Source: Sphingobacterium zeae
Lineage (GTDB): Bacteria > Bacteroidota > Bacteroidia > Sphingobacteriales > Sphingobacteriaceae
Reading direction: 5' to 3'
Length of the DNA stretch: 64,000 nt
Assembly (NCBI RefSeq): GCF_030818895.1
Contig: NZ_JAUTBA010000001.1
Span: 5,456,001-5,520,000 of the forward strand
Position 1 is the first letter of the stretch. The number at the start of each line of letters is the position of its first letter. Below the pieces are notes generated by a model, which searched no databases, had not been told where the DNA came from, and saw only the letters and a program-made list of their open reading frames with translations. Of the stretch, positions 55,351 to 64,000 are shown piece after piece. Made by a program: the position numbers and the translations under genes.

Positions 55351-56955
55351 ATGATTAAGAAGATCATAACTATTCCACAACAGCATATGTTGCGAATAGC
55401 TTGCTTTATGATTGCATCGCTTACATTTAATTCCTGTCAGAAGCCTGAATCTCGAATCGAGCAACCGGCAGTAAAATTTACCCCCACCATCGTCGGCCAA
55501 ATCAACACAAAAGCTACCGGAACTACCTGGGAACAGAATGATCAAATCGGTGTATACATGTACAGATCAGGTCAACCGTTGGAGTCAGCGACTGTTATCG
55601 ACCAGGTCAACAATCACTTGTTCACTTTTACTGGTTCGCTTTTTCAAAGCAACAATTCAATTTTCTTAAACGCTGAAAAAGTGGATTTCATCGCATACTA
55701 TCCGTATAAATCGCTAACAGATTTTCAATATCCAATTGATTTAAGTGATCAGTCCAATCCCGCAGCTTTAGATCTGATGTACGCAAATAACGCTAAAAAC
55801 ATCGATAAAAGTAACCACACCATCCCGCTTAACTTTGTAAGGCAATTGAGTAAAATCAGTATTCATCTCTCCATTACCAATACCGCTGAACTGGAGGCAA
55901 ATCAAGTTACGGTTAAATTACCAGCAATAAGCACGCAAGGGGGATTCGACTTAACAGCTGGAAAATTGACTGTGAATTCAACCGATAAAAAAGATGTTCA
56001 GGGAAAAGTAACAGTAAATGCGAATAAAACAGCTTTAATTGAATTTATACTTCTTCCGGGTGAAGATATCACCGGAAAGGCAATTAAGTTTGTTGCTGCT
56101 AATGGCGATAGCTATACCTGGACGGTACCACAAAATCAAAACCTAAAGCAACTGACCGCAGGTAACAGATACAGCTTTGACATCAAAATCGACAACGGTA
56201 AACCGAGCGGTGGAGTCGGAGATTCACAAGCCTATCTAGAAATTCCCAAGATGAACAGTCTCAGCAATGACGAAGTTTTTATACAGCATTTTATGCCAGA
56301 CGCCAGCGACAGTAGAAACTATGCGATGTTATATGACAAAAAATTAAAAATGGCGTATTGGGTAGCTTATCCGTTATACAGCAGCATTTTGGGATCGGGC
56401 AATCGCACGGATGCATGGGGATATGATCCGCAAGTCTCTACGGCTTTTCAACCTAATTTATTTAATGGTTTCAAGCCAAGCGGCTACGACAGAGGACACC
56501 AATTACCAAGTGCGGACCGCAACTTAAATACAACCCAAAATAAAACAACGTTTTACTTCACCAACATGACCGCACAAGCTTCACGCCTGAACCAAGGTAT
56601 TTGGGCAAACCTGGAAACGAAAGTCAGAACCTGGACGGCACAGTGTGATACGATGTATGTCGTAACAGGAGCAATGCCTACAACAAGTACCAATACAGTA
56701 TTGGATTTCGCGCAGGACAATGATGGCAAAGATATCGCCAAACCCAAATATTACTTCAAAGCACTAGCAATGAAAAAAGGATCCGAATATTATACCATCG
56801 CCTATAAAATGAACAATGAAACACCTCCATCTGGCGTAACCTTTGAAAATTATCGGTTAACCGTTACTGACCTGGAGAAAGCTACCGGATTCACGTTCTT
56901 CCCGGATCTCAATGACGCTCAAAAAGGAAATATTAACACCTCTATTTGGAAATAA
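55351..56955 (+). CDS. Lipoprotein fusion: N-terminal fimbrillin-like domain and C-terminal DNA/RNA non-specific endonuclease (NUC1)
   Basis: 534 residues. A lipoprotein signal ends FNSC (about Cys29). Residues about 35-280 form a fimbrillin (Mfa-like) beta domain (INTKATGTTWEQNDQIGVYMYRSG; VDFIAYYPYKSL; LNFVRQLSKISIHLSI). Residues about 295-530 are a beta-beta-alpha-metal nuclease: DRGH at 380-383 with catalytic His383, and FTNMTAQASRLNQGIWANLE with metal-binding Asn414. The protein would display a sugar-non-specific nuclease at the cell surface. It starts a five-gene plus-strand operon. An internal ATG at 55387 is an alternative start. Confidence 0.9.
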   Translation: MIKKIITIPQQHMLRIACFMIASLTFNSCQKPESRIEQPAVKFTPTIVGQINTKATGTTWEQNDQIGVYMYRSGQPLESATVIDQVNNHLFTFTGSLFQSNNSIFLNAEKVDFIAYYPYKSLTDFQYPIDLSDQSNPAALDLMYANNAKNIDKSNHTIPLNFVRQLSKISIHLSITNTAELEANQVTVKLPAISTQGGFDLTAGKLTVNSTDKKDVQGKVTVNANKTALIEFILLPGEDITGKAIKFVAANGDSYTWTVPQNQNLKQLTAGNRYSFDIKIDNGKPSGGVGDSQAYLEIPKMNSLSNDEVFIQHFMPDASDSRNYAMLYDKKLKMAYWVAYPLYSSILGSGNRTDAWGYDPQVSTAFQPNLFNGFKPSGYDRGHQLPSADRNLNTTQNKTTFYFTNMTAQASRLNQGIWANLETKVRTWTAQCDTMYVVTGAMPTTSTNTVLDFAQDNDGKDIAKPKYYFKALAMKKGSEYYTIAYKMNNETPPSGVTFENYRLTVTDLEKATGFTFFPDLNDAQKGNINTSIWK

Positions 56956-56992
56956 TTAATAAACGACTTAGTCATATCAATTCATTTTAATT

Positions 56993-58423
56993 ATGAAAGT
57001 AAACCAACTTTTATTGCTAGCGACTGCGGCAGCAGCCGTTACAAGTTCCTGCCAAAAGGCACCTGTTTCAGAACAAGAAATTACCAAAGCGGTAACTTTT
57101 TCGTCAACAATCTCCAATCAAGTTACTACTAAAGCAGCTGGTGCAAACTGGGAAAGCAACGATGCTATCGGTGTTTTCATGAAAACCGGCAACGGTTTAA
57201 ACAATGTATTGGCCAGCAACAAACAATATGTTACGACAAGTGGAGACGGAAACTTCAAAGCGAATAGCACTACAGAAGAAATCTCTTATCCTGCTGATGG
57301 TTCCAACGTAGATTTCATTGCCTACTATCCTTATCAAACAACCATCAGCAACAATGTCTACCCAGTCAATGTAAGCGATCAAACGCAACAAAACAAAATT
57401 GACTTCATGTATGCTAATAATGTAACTGGTGCCAATAAAAATACAGCAAATGCCCAATTACAATTTAGCCACAAACTCAGTAAAATTGAATTGACAATTG
57501 CTGCTGGAACTGGTGTTAGTTCCCTATCAGGTCTTACCGTAACTTACAATGGATTCAATACCACAGCGAACTTCGACCTTGCAACAGGTACATTAGCTGC
57601 TGGCACTAACCCAGCGGCTATCAAAGCAAAAACAACCGCTGGAACAACCACTACATCAGCAGAAGCCATCTTATTGCCTGTCGCCAACATTTCTGGAGCA
57701 AAAGTTGAATTCAAAATTGGCAATGAAATCTATACATGGACTTTACCATCATCAACAAGCTACGAATCAGGTAAAAAATATAGCTATAACATTACTTTAC
57801 AGGAGCAAGCAGGCAACAATACAGCTATTGTAGCTTCAGGAAGTATTGTTGACTGGACCGATGTACCTTCGGGGTCTTATACTATCGGGAAAGACGAAGA
57901 AAATGGCGGTGGCACAACTGATCCCGTTGAGCAGACATTGTTTGAAGAAGATTTCGGAACAACCCCTTTAAGTAAGGATGAAAAATTTAAAATAGCTGAT
58001 TTCAAAGGCTGGTCGAATACTACAGTTAAATACTCCGATCAATATGCAAAAGCGGACATTAGAACAACTGGAACTATTGTAAACAATCACGCATGGTTAC
58101 CTACTACAGGTAATTCGGAGCTGGCTATAGAAGGAATTGATACAGATAAAGCAAGTAAATTAAAAGTTTCGTTTGACGTGGCAACTGGAACATCGAAGGA
58201 TTTCGACCTGCAAAATCTAGCGATCATATTTAACGGTCAAACATTCAATCCTGAATCCAAAATGATCCTTGCTTCAGATGCAAATAAATTCATTAATGTA
58301 ACAGTAGATCTTTCTACTGCAACTACACTTTCCGCTAACTCGAAATTATCCTTCTTCTCAGATATAGCAACCAACAAAGCTGGTGTCCGCATCGATAATA
58401 TCGTCTTAAAAGGCCAAAAATAA
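56993..58423 (+). CDS. Fimbrillin-family lipoprotein with C-terminal adhesin-like beta-sandwich
   Basis: 476 residues with a lipoprotein signal ending TSSC (about Cys20). The N-terminal fimbrillin domain (about 28-290; VTTKAAGANWESNDAIGVFMKTGNG; VDFIAYYPYQTT; LQFSHKLSKIELTIA) is clearly related to that of the upstream nuclease fusion. A Gly/Thr linker (about 300-312) leads to a beta-sandwich (about 315-476; LFEEDFGTTPLS ... VRIDNIVLKGQ) like choice-of-anchor-J or cleaved-adhesin domains. The same type of domain ends the DUF5689 lipoprotein of this operon. It may bind ligand near the nuclease and receptor. It lies 37 bases after the first gene. Confidence 0.83.
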   Translation: MKVNQLLLLATAAAAVTSSCQKAPVSEQEITKAVTFSSTISNQVTTKAAGANWESNDAIGVFMKTGNGLNNVLASNKQYVTTSGDGNFKANSTTEEISYPADGSNVDFIAYYPYQTTISNNVYPVNVSDQTQQNKIDFMYANNVTGANKNTANAQLQFSHKLSKIELTIAAGTGVSSLSGLTVTYNGFNTTANFDLATGTLAAGTNPAAIKAKTTAGTTTTSAEAILLPVANISGAKVEFKIGNEIYTWTLPSSTSYESGKKYSYNITLQEQAGNNTAIVASGSIVDWTDVPSGSYTIGKDEENGGGTTDPVEQTLFEEDFGTTPLSKDEKFKIADFKGWSNTTVKYSDQYAKADIRTTGTIVNNHAWLPTTGNSELAIEGIDTDKASKLKVSFDVATGTSKDFDLQNLAIIFNGQTFNPESKMILASDANKFINVTVDLSTATTLSANSKLSFFSDIATNKAGVRIDNIVLKGQK

Positions 58424-58443
58424 AATACAATAAAAACATCTTC

Positions 58444-58474
58444 AAATGCAACACATCCATCATGTGTTGCATTT
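58444..58474 (+). terminator. Strong intercistronic hairpin between the fimbrillin and receptor genes
   Basis: AAATGCAACACAT (58444-58456) pairs perfectly with ATGTGTTGCATTT (58462-58474) around a five-base loop. It is followed by GTTAGCTAAATAC, not a proper T-tract. It may be a partial terminator or an RNA-stability element that sets the first two lipoproteins above the receptor in level. Confidence 0.5.
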
Positions 58475-58510
58475 GTTAGCTAAATACATTTCACTTTTTA
58501 ACCTCAAGCT

Positions 58511-61228
58511 ATGTATAAAAAATACATACTTTTTGCGCTCTTATCGGCGGCCAGTACCCCTATCCTTGCCCAAAAGGCCAACGTACAGGGTATCGTACGC
58601 AATCAGGTGAGCAAAGAACCTTTTTCCAATGTACGTCTCGTCTTTGAAAAAAATCAAAAAACAGTCGTTACGGATTCCAAAGGAAACTTCAATCTACCGA
58701 AGTTAAATTCAGGCGAGGAAACCATCCTGATCACGGGCGGTAACATCCAAGAAACTAAAATTACTGTTCAAATCCCGACCTCCGGTCTGCTCAAAATGGA
58801 AGATATTTATGTTCTTCCAAGTACCGACAATGATAATATGGTACAACTGAGCATGGCTGCAGATGATTTATTGGATGATGATAACGAATCTTTCGATCAA
58901 AACATTGCGGCCAAAATTATCCTTTCCAATGACGTATACGTTAACAAAATTGGTTATCAGCTCTCACAGTTCCGTTTCCGCCTTCGCGGATACAACAACC
59001 GATACGAACAAAAATATATCAACGGTGTACATTTCAATGACCAGTTGCGTGGTGTCTTCAACTACGCCTCCATTGGAGCCATCAATGATTTGACCCGAAA
59101 TGGTGACGAAGACAACGCCATGGATGCATCGACTTTTACATTCGGCTCCATTGGCGGCTCTGAAAACATCAATATGCGTGCAAGCACCTTTGCGAAAGGC
59201 GCAAAGGCAACAGCTACCTATACCAACCGGAATTACTATAGCCGCGGCATGCTGAGCTATTCCACCGGTCTCATGGACAATGGCTGGGCATTTACAGGTT
59301 TGATCGGTGGTCGTTATGCCGATAAAGGTTATGTAGAAGGAACATTCTACAAGAATGTCTCTTATGCCCTGTCGATTGAAAAACAATTCCAACAAGGAAA
59401 ACACAGCTTATCCCTAGTTACCTTTGGTTCACCCGTAGAGCGTGGTCAACAATCAGGCTCTTTTCAGGAAGCCTACGATCTCCTCGACAATAACCTATAC
59501 AACCCCAATTGGGGTTACCAAGATGGAAAAATCAGGAATTCGCGTGTAGTAACGGCTTACGACCCGACCGCAATCCTTTCACATATCTGGAAAATCGATC
59601 CGAACACAAAACTGACTACAGGTATATCACTGCATTATGGCAAATATGCTAGCACAGCGCTCAATTGGTACAACGGTCCCGACCCAAGGCCCGATTATTA
59701 CCGTAATTTACCAAGCTACTTTACGGATTCCATTACCAATCAGTTCTATACGAACCTATGGCAATCGGCCAAAGTATCGCAGGTCGACTGGGACAACTTA
59801 TACCTCGTTAATAAGCTTGAGAATAAAATCAATGATGGCGCCGCAATTTACATGCTTGAAAAACGCCATAGCGACCTCCTGGAGAGCAGCTTTAATGCAA
59901 CGCTCAACAAAACCATTAACGAGCATGCTAAACTGACCCTCGGTATCGGGGCCAAAGGATCACAATCCCAGCAATATAAAACTGTAGCGGATCTACTGGG
60001 CGCTGAATATGTGCTGGATATTGACAAATTCTCTGAACGTGACTTTGGACAAAATACAGGTCAAAGCCAAAACGACTTGTTAAATCCCAACTTTAAGGCA
60101 CGCAAAGATGATATTTTTGGATATCGTTACAACATTAATATCAAGTCTGCGAATGCATGGTTACAAAACGAATACACGTATTCGAACATCGACTTTTTCT
60201 ACGCTACACAGCTTTCTTACACGAGCTTTCAACGCGTAGGCTACATGAAAAATGGACGCTTCCCGACCAATTCTTATGGTAAAGGGCAAGAACACCATTT
60301 TTTTGACTATGCTTTCAAGGGTGGAATGACCTACAAATTCAATGGCCGTCATTTATTAAACGCCAAGATCAGCTATCAGACCAAAGCGCCATTGGCTAAT
60401 GATGCTTATATCTCACCGAGGGTAAGTGACTTTACTTTTGAAGACCTCAAGAGTGCCAAGATATTCTCTACAGATATCAGTTATGTCTTCTCCTTGCCAA
60501 AACTAAATGGTCGTTTATCGGTCTTTCAGACCAACTTTACAGATCTCATCAGCCGACAAAGTTACTATAACGATGCCGCCCGTACCTTTATCAACCATGG
60601 TCTAAAAGATATGAACCAGGTCAATAGAGGGATAGAGCTCGGATTGACCTATAAAGTTGACAACAATTGGAGTATTGATCTCGCAGCAACAAAAGCTGAA
60701 TACTATTACAGCAACAACCCAATGGGAGCACAGAACTCCGAAAATGGATTGATCAATAATGAGCGTGAAATGGTCTACCTCAACAACTATTATGTTGGTG
60801 GAATGCCACAGACCGCAGGAACTTTAGGTATCCGTTATTTCGTTGACTACTGGTTTTTCGGAGCAAACGTAAATTATGCTGGCGATATGTATCTATCCAA
60901 AGCGCCACTTCGTCAGTTAGCATCAAACTACAGCACAATCAATCCGTACGATCCGGAACTCGATGGCGCCTACCATATCCTGACCGACCAGGAAAAGTTC
61001 AAAAATAGCGCAACCGTCGACCTATCAATCGGTAAAATTCTTTATCTGAAGAATCGCAAATCAATGAACTTCAATTTGGCGGTCAACAACGTATTAAACA
61101 ACAAAAACATCCGAACAGGTGGCTTCGAAAATGCACGTCTGGATATTACTGCAGCAAATAAGTTTGCATCCAAATATTATTACATGCAGGGAATCAACTG
61201 TTTTATGAATGTATCCTATAGATTTTAA
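58511..61228 (+). CDS. TonB-dependent outer-membrane receptor (non-SusC type)
   Basis: 905 residues. A signal ending ILAQ is followed by a carboxypeptidase-regulatory-like domain (about 23-105; VQGIVRNQVSKEPFSNVRLVFEKN), an acidic linker, a plug (about 125-230; QFRFRLRGYNNRYEQKYINGVHFND; FTFGSIGGSENINMRAS) and a beta-barrel ending in Phe (CFMNVSYRF). It lacks the SusC-type VDGVP plug motif and no SusD is nearby. In this operon it is flanked by a surface nuclease and a secreted phosphoesterase, so nucleic-acid fragments or nucleotides are the likely cargo (inference). Confidence 0.9.
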   Translation: MYKKYILFALLSAASTPILAQKANVQGIVRNQVSKEPFSNVRLVFEKNQKTVVTDSKGNFNLPKLNSGEETILITGGNIQETKITVQIPTSGLLKMEDIYVLPSTDNDNMVQLSMAADDLLDDDNESFDQNIAAKIILSNDVYVNKIGYQLSQFRFRLRGYNNRYEQKYINGVHFNDQLRGVFNYASIGAINDLTRNGDEDNAMDASTFTFGSIGGSENINMRASTFAKGAKATATYTNRNYYSRGMLSYSTGLMDNGWAFTGLIGGRYADKGYVEGTFYKNVSYALSIEKQFQQGKHSLSLVTFGSPVERGQQSGSFQEAYDLLDNNLYNPNWGYQDGKIRNSRVVTAYDPTAILSHIWKIDPNTKLTTGISLHYGKYASTALNWYNGPDPRPDYYRNLPSYFTDSITNQFYTNLWQSAKVSQVDWDNLYLVNKLENKINDGAAIYMLEKRHSDLLESSFNATLNKTINEHAKLTLGIGAKGSQSQQYKTVADLLGAEYVLDIDKFSERDFGQNTGQSQNDLLNPNFKARKDDIFGYRYNINIKSANAWLQNEYTYSNIDFFYATQLSYTSFQRVGYMKNGRFPTNSYGKGQEHHFFDYAFKGGMTYKFNGRHLLNAKISYQTKAPLANDAYISPRVSDFTFEDLKSAKIFSTDISYVFSLPKLNGRLSVFQTNFTDLISRQSYYNDAARTFINHGLKDMNQVNRGIELGLTYKVDNNWSIDLAATKAEYYYSNNPMGAQNSENGLINNEREMVYLNNYYVGGMPQTAGTLGIRYFVDYWFFGANVNYAGDMYLSKAPLRQLASNYSTINPYDPELDGAYHILTDQEKFKNSATVDLSIGKILYLKNRKSMNFNLAVNNVLNNKNIRTGGFENARLDITAANKFASKYYYMQGINCFMNVSYRF

Positions 61229-61239
61229 TTTCAACAACG

Positions 61240-62614
61240 ATGAATAAAAAAAATATACAAACGGTCTGTGCATCGATGCTATCGCTCATCTGTATTGGAC
61301 TCATCTTATTTACAGGAGCCTGTAAGCGCGATCCTGAAGCCCCCTTATTGACTCAGCCGATCTACGACGGTCCAAATGCCAACACCACAATAGCCGCATT
61401 AAAAGAAAAATACGCAAGCATTAACGATCCAAAAGTAATCGACGAAGATCTGGTTATTAAAGCACTAGTGACCGGAAACGATATTTCGGGGAATATCTAC
61501 AAACAACTGTACATTCAGGATGAAACTGCAGCCATCAATTTGGGTGTCGATCAAAACAGCATGTACACAACTTTTCGCGCAGGCCAGGAAGTGTATATCA
61601 GCTTAAAAGGCCTATCCATGGTGAAATATGGTGGCGAACTGCAGATTGGATTCAGTGGAACCAATGCCAATCGTATTGCATGGGAAATCTTCAAACAACA
61701 TACAAAAGTTAGCGGATGGCCTAATGCGGCTAATTTAACGCCATTGGAAGTTGATCTTTCTAAATTAGACGCTTCGATGGTCAACAAGTTGGTTATCATT
61801 AAAAATGTGCGTTTTAACAATGGTGGTGTCAATGCTTTCGCAGGTGGAACGGCAACTGTTAGCGAGGTAGTCAAAGATGCGAATGGCAAAACATTGGATG
61901 TTCGCAACAGCAACTTCTCTACCTTTGCTAAAGAGATCCTTCCTAAAGGAAACGGAACACTAGTCGGAATTTTAGGTCGTTACAATGGTGGTTGGCAGCT
62001 CTTCTTACGTGACAAAACAGATGTTATTGATTTTGACGGTACAGATGCTGGAACAACACCAACTGACCCCGGAGCCGGAGAAGTGATCTTTAATGAGACA
62101 TTTGGTGATGGTACTTATGGAAGTGGTAACCGTCCCAAAATTGGCTGCTTTTACCGATTTTGACATGAAAGCTCCAGTAACTTATACCGACGCAAGCGGA
62201 TCTATTGATATCAGAACCGTTACAGGTGTCAACGCTTCATTATGGTTTCCGGCAAATAAAGATATTTCATTAGACATTGCAGGTATTCAATCCGCAAATA
62301 AAACTGACCTATCATTAAGCTTTCAATTGATGAGTAATGTAAACAAAGATCCGGATAACGCCAATCTGAATATGGTAAAGGTTATTGTGAATGGCCATAC
62401 CTATTCACTTCCTAGTACTCCGGTAAGTGCTCCGAACGATCTCAATAAATATTACACCTTTACGATTCCGAATCTTCCAGCCGCAGCGACCAGCATAGTA
62501 GAGTTTAAAGTTTCTGCTAGCGACAATGCTTTTGGATTCCGTTTAGATAATATTAAAATCGTAAGTGCGACTGGCGGAAACGGTTCAGACAATACGATTA
62601 TCGTTACTAAATAG
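61240..62614 (+). pseudogene. DUF5689-domain lipoprotein with adhesin-like C-terminal domain, frameshifted
   Basis: Two overlapping frames encode one lipoprotein of about 457 residues. The first (61240-62163) has a signal with lipobox TGAC (Cys28), a DUF5689 domain (about 44-270; NTTIAALKEKYAS, VIKALVTGNDISGNIYKQLYIQDETAAINLGVD, GTLVGILGRYNGGWQLFLRDKTDVIDF) of OB-fold character, and the start of a beta-sandwich (VIFNETFGDG). The second frame continues it (KLAAFTDFDMKAPVTYTDASG ... FGFRLDNIKIV) to 62614. Removing one A from the A4 run at 62137-62140 joins them. DUF5689 proteins often accompany nucleases; binding of nucleic acid is inference. An assembly error is possible. Confidence 0.83.
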
Positions 62615-62621
62615 ATAAAAG

Positions 62622-63647
62622 ATGAACTATAAACACATCAGCTGTATTTTACTTCTCCTTTTATTTGCTGCACACCCGAGTTTCGCACAAACCAACCGTC
62701 GGGTTTACCCCATCGCATTCTACAATTTGGAGAATTTGTACGATGCCGTAAAAGATTCTTCCATCAATGACGATGAGTTTACGCCAAAGGGTGCCAACAC
62801 ATGGACAGAAGCCAAATACCAGCAAAAGATTAAAAATATGGCGCGAGCAATTCGCGCTATTGGTTCGCCGAGTTCAAACCTCGGGCCCATTGCTTTAGGC
62901 GTAGCCGAAATTGAAAACCGCCGGGTTCTGGAAGATCTTACACGAGATCCCCAACTCCGTGAGCTGGGATTAAAGATCGTTCATCATGACTCCCCTGACC
63001 GCCGTGGTGTGGATGTTGGATTCCTTTATAATCCAGAATTCTTCACTCCTTTTAATGACAGGGTTCATCCATTCAACCTGCCTGAAAACCCGGGCTTCAA
63101 AACGAGAGATCAACTACTGGTATCCGGCACAATTGCTGGCGATACAGTGCATATCATTGTCAACCACTGGCCTTCGCGTTATGGCAATAAATCTTCTGAA
63201 CTTCGCGAATTCGCCGCAAGTATTACTAAAGGCATATGTGATTCCCTATATCGCGAAAATCCGGAGGCCAAGATCATCATCATGGGCGATTTGAATGATG
63301 ACCCCAAAGATAAAAGCGTGAAGGATGTCTTGCAGGCCAAGAAAAACCCACAAGATGTACCAACTCAAGGATTGTTTAATACCATGTGGAAGTTTTACGA
63401 TAAGGGAATTGGATCTCTTGGTTATCAAGGACAGTGGAACCTTTTTGATCAAATCATTATCTCCAGGCCACTATTGGATAATAAAAACAAAGGCTTACGT
63501 TTTGTCAAAGCAGAAATCTTCAATCGGGACTTTTTGGTTCAACAGGAAGGCCGTAACAAAGGTTATCCGCACCGGACATTTTCAGGTGGCGTATTTATCA
63601 ATGGCTACTCAGATCACTTTCCAACGTTGATCTATTTAGTAAAATAA
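62622..63647 (+). CDS. Secreted endonuclease/exonuclease/phosphatase-family enzyme
   Basis: 341 residues with a Sec signal ending SFAQ. All catalytic motifs of the EEP superfamily are present in order: AFYNLENLYD (Asn), GVAEIENR (Glu), DRRGVDVGFLY, IIVNHWPSR (His), MGDLNDDP (Asp/Asn) and GYSDHFP (Asp/His). The fold covers Mg-dependent nucleases and phosphodiesterases, so the substrate could be DNA, RNA or a phosphoester. It is the last gene of the operon, seven bases after the DUF5689 gene, and would finish digestion in the periplasm or outside the cell. Confidence 0.92.
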   Translation: MNYKHISCILLLLLFAAHPSFAQTNRRVYPIAFYNLENLYDAVKDSSINDDEFTPKGANTWTEAKYQQKIKNMARAIRAIGSPSSNLGPIALGVAEIENRRVLEDLTRDPQLRELGLKIVHHDSPDRRGVDVGFLYNPEFFTPFNDRVHPFNLPENPGFKTRDQLLVSGTIAGDTVHIIVNHWPSRYGNKSSELREFAASITKGICDSLYRENPEAKIIIMGDLNDDPKDKSVKDVLQAKKNPQDVPTQGLFNTMWKFYDKGIGSLGYQGQWNLFDQIIISRPLLDNKNKGLRFVKAEIFNRDFLVQQEGRNKGYPHRTFSGGVFINGYSDHFPTLIYLVK

Positions 63648-63742
63648 ACTAAAAAACAGTTTATTTTACCGACTGCCTCGTATTATAGGATGCTCCTATA
63701 ACTCATATTAGGAAGCTATCGTTTATAACAAACTTCCTTGAA

Positions 63743-63780
63743 TATAAGAGCGGAAATTTTAATAGATTTCCGCTCTTATA
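63743..63780. terminator. Bidirectional terminator hairpin between convergent genes
   Basis: TATAAGAGCGGAAAT (63743-63757) pairs perfectly with ATTTCCGCTCTTATA (63766-63780) around an eight-base loop. It lies between the EEP gene ending at 63647 (plus) and the discoidin gene ending at 63799 (minus). U-rich tails are short on both strands. Confidence 0.65.
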
Positions 63781-63798
63781 AATAAAAAACAATTCAAT

Positions 63799-64000
63799 TT
63801 AATAGCCAAAAGCCTTAAATTCACCCAGATGCGTAAAATCATCGCCAGCATCCTTTGGTTTTGTCATGGTCACCCGAACATAACGCCCTCTGGTAACTTT
63901 AGGTAACGTATAATATTGCCAATTGCTATTTGCTGGGTCAAATGACAGATTTGAAGCTACCTTTGTGAAGGTGATGCCATCCAATGATGTTTCTAAATCG
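63799..64000 (-). CDS. C-terminal fragment of a discoidin (F5/8 type C) domain protein, cut by window edge
   Basis: The reverse strand is open from the window edge to a stop at 63799. The 66 visible residues (LETSLDGITFTKVASNLSFD, YTLPKVTRGRYVRVTM, HLGEFKAFGY) match the end of an F5/8 type C carbohydrate-binding domain. Such domains often end glycoside hydrolases of Bacteroidota; what precedes it cannot be seen. Confidence 0.8.
   Translation of the reverse strand, partial: DLETSLDGITFTKVASNLSFDPANSNWQYYTLPKVTRGRYVRVTMTKPKDAGDDFTHLGEFKAFGY

Overview
The window looks like chromosome of a free-living Bacteroidota, most likely Sphingobacteriaceae (Sphingobacterium-like; inference). The grounds are four SusC-type receptors with SusD partners, many lipoproteins with a Cys shortly after the signal sequence, an ECF sigma/FecR/STN-receptor cascade, Bacteroidota -7 promoter boxes (TAnnTTTG) and moderate-to-low GC. 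I saw no rRNA, tRNA, CRISPR array, insertion sequence or phage gene. Almost everything up to 55.2 kb is on the minus strand; 55.3-63.6 kb is one plus-strand operon.

Layout. (1) 1-4.2 kb: a SusC receptor cut by the window edge and a membrane-spanning SusR-like regulator, with a 14-bp direct repeat upstream of the receptor. (2) 4.4-10.8 kb: an RND drug-efflux operon in which the inner-membrane pump and the outer-membrane channel are one 1516-residue ORF, plus the periplasmic adaptor and a small membrane protein. (3) 11-38.7 kb: a large mannoside utilisation locus. It has two SusC/SusD pairs, two fasciclin lipoproteins, surface lipoproteins carrying three related discoidin modules, a degenerate alkaline-phosphatase-fold/LamG lipoprotein, three GH92 mannosidases, a basic-secretory-protein peptidase and a LacI regulator. 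An identical 18-bp operator-like site precedes two GH92 transcription units, with a variant upstream of the SusC operon. Two of the three GH92 enzymes have Gln where the catalytic acid Glu is expected, which suggests mannose-1-phosphate linkages (phosphomannan) as a target. (4) 38.9-48 kb: a Tat-exported phosphocholine-type phospholipase C next to an ECF sigma-FecR-SusC(STN)-SusD cascade. (5) 48.3-55.2 kb: single genes: an unrecognised 527-residue protein, a PHP-type tyrosine phosphatase, a DUF4836-like protein, a lipoprotein and a clostripain-family peptidase. (6) 55.3-63.65 kb: a plus-strand operon that I read as an extracellular nucleic-acid scavenging system: fimbrillin-nuclease fusion lipoprotein, second fimbrillin lipoprotein, TonB receptor, DUF5689 lipoprotein and secreted endonuclease/exonuclease/phosphatase. 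(7) The right edge holds the C-terminus of a discoidin-domain protein.

Three genes (two GH92 and the DUF5689 lipoprotein) are each broken by what looks like a single extra base in a homopolymer. These may be assembly errors or real lesions; the sequence alone cannot tell.
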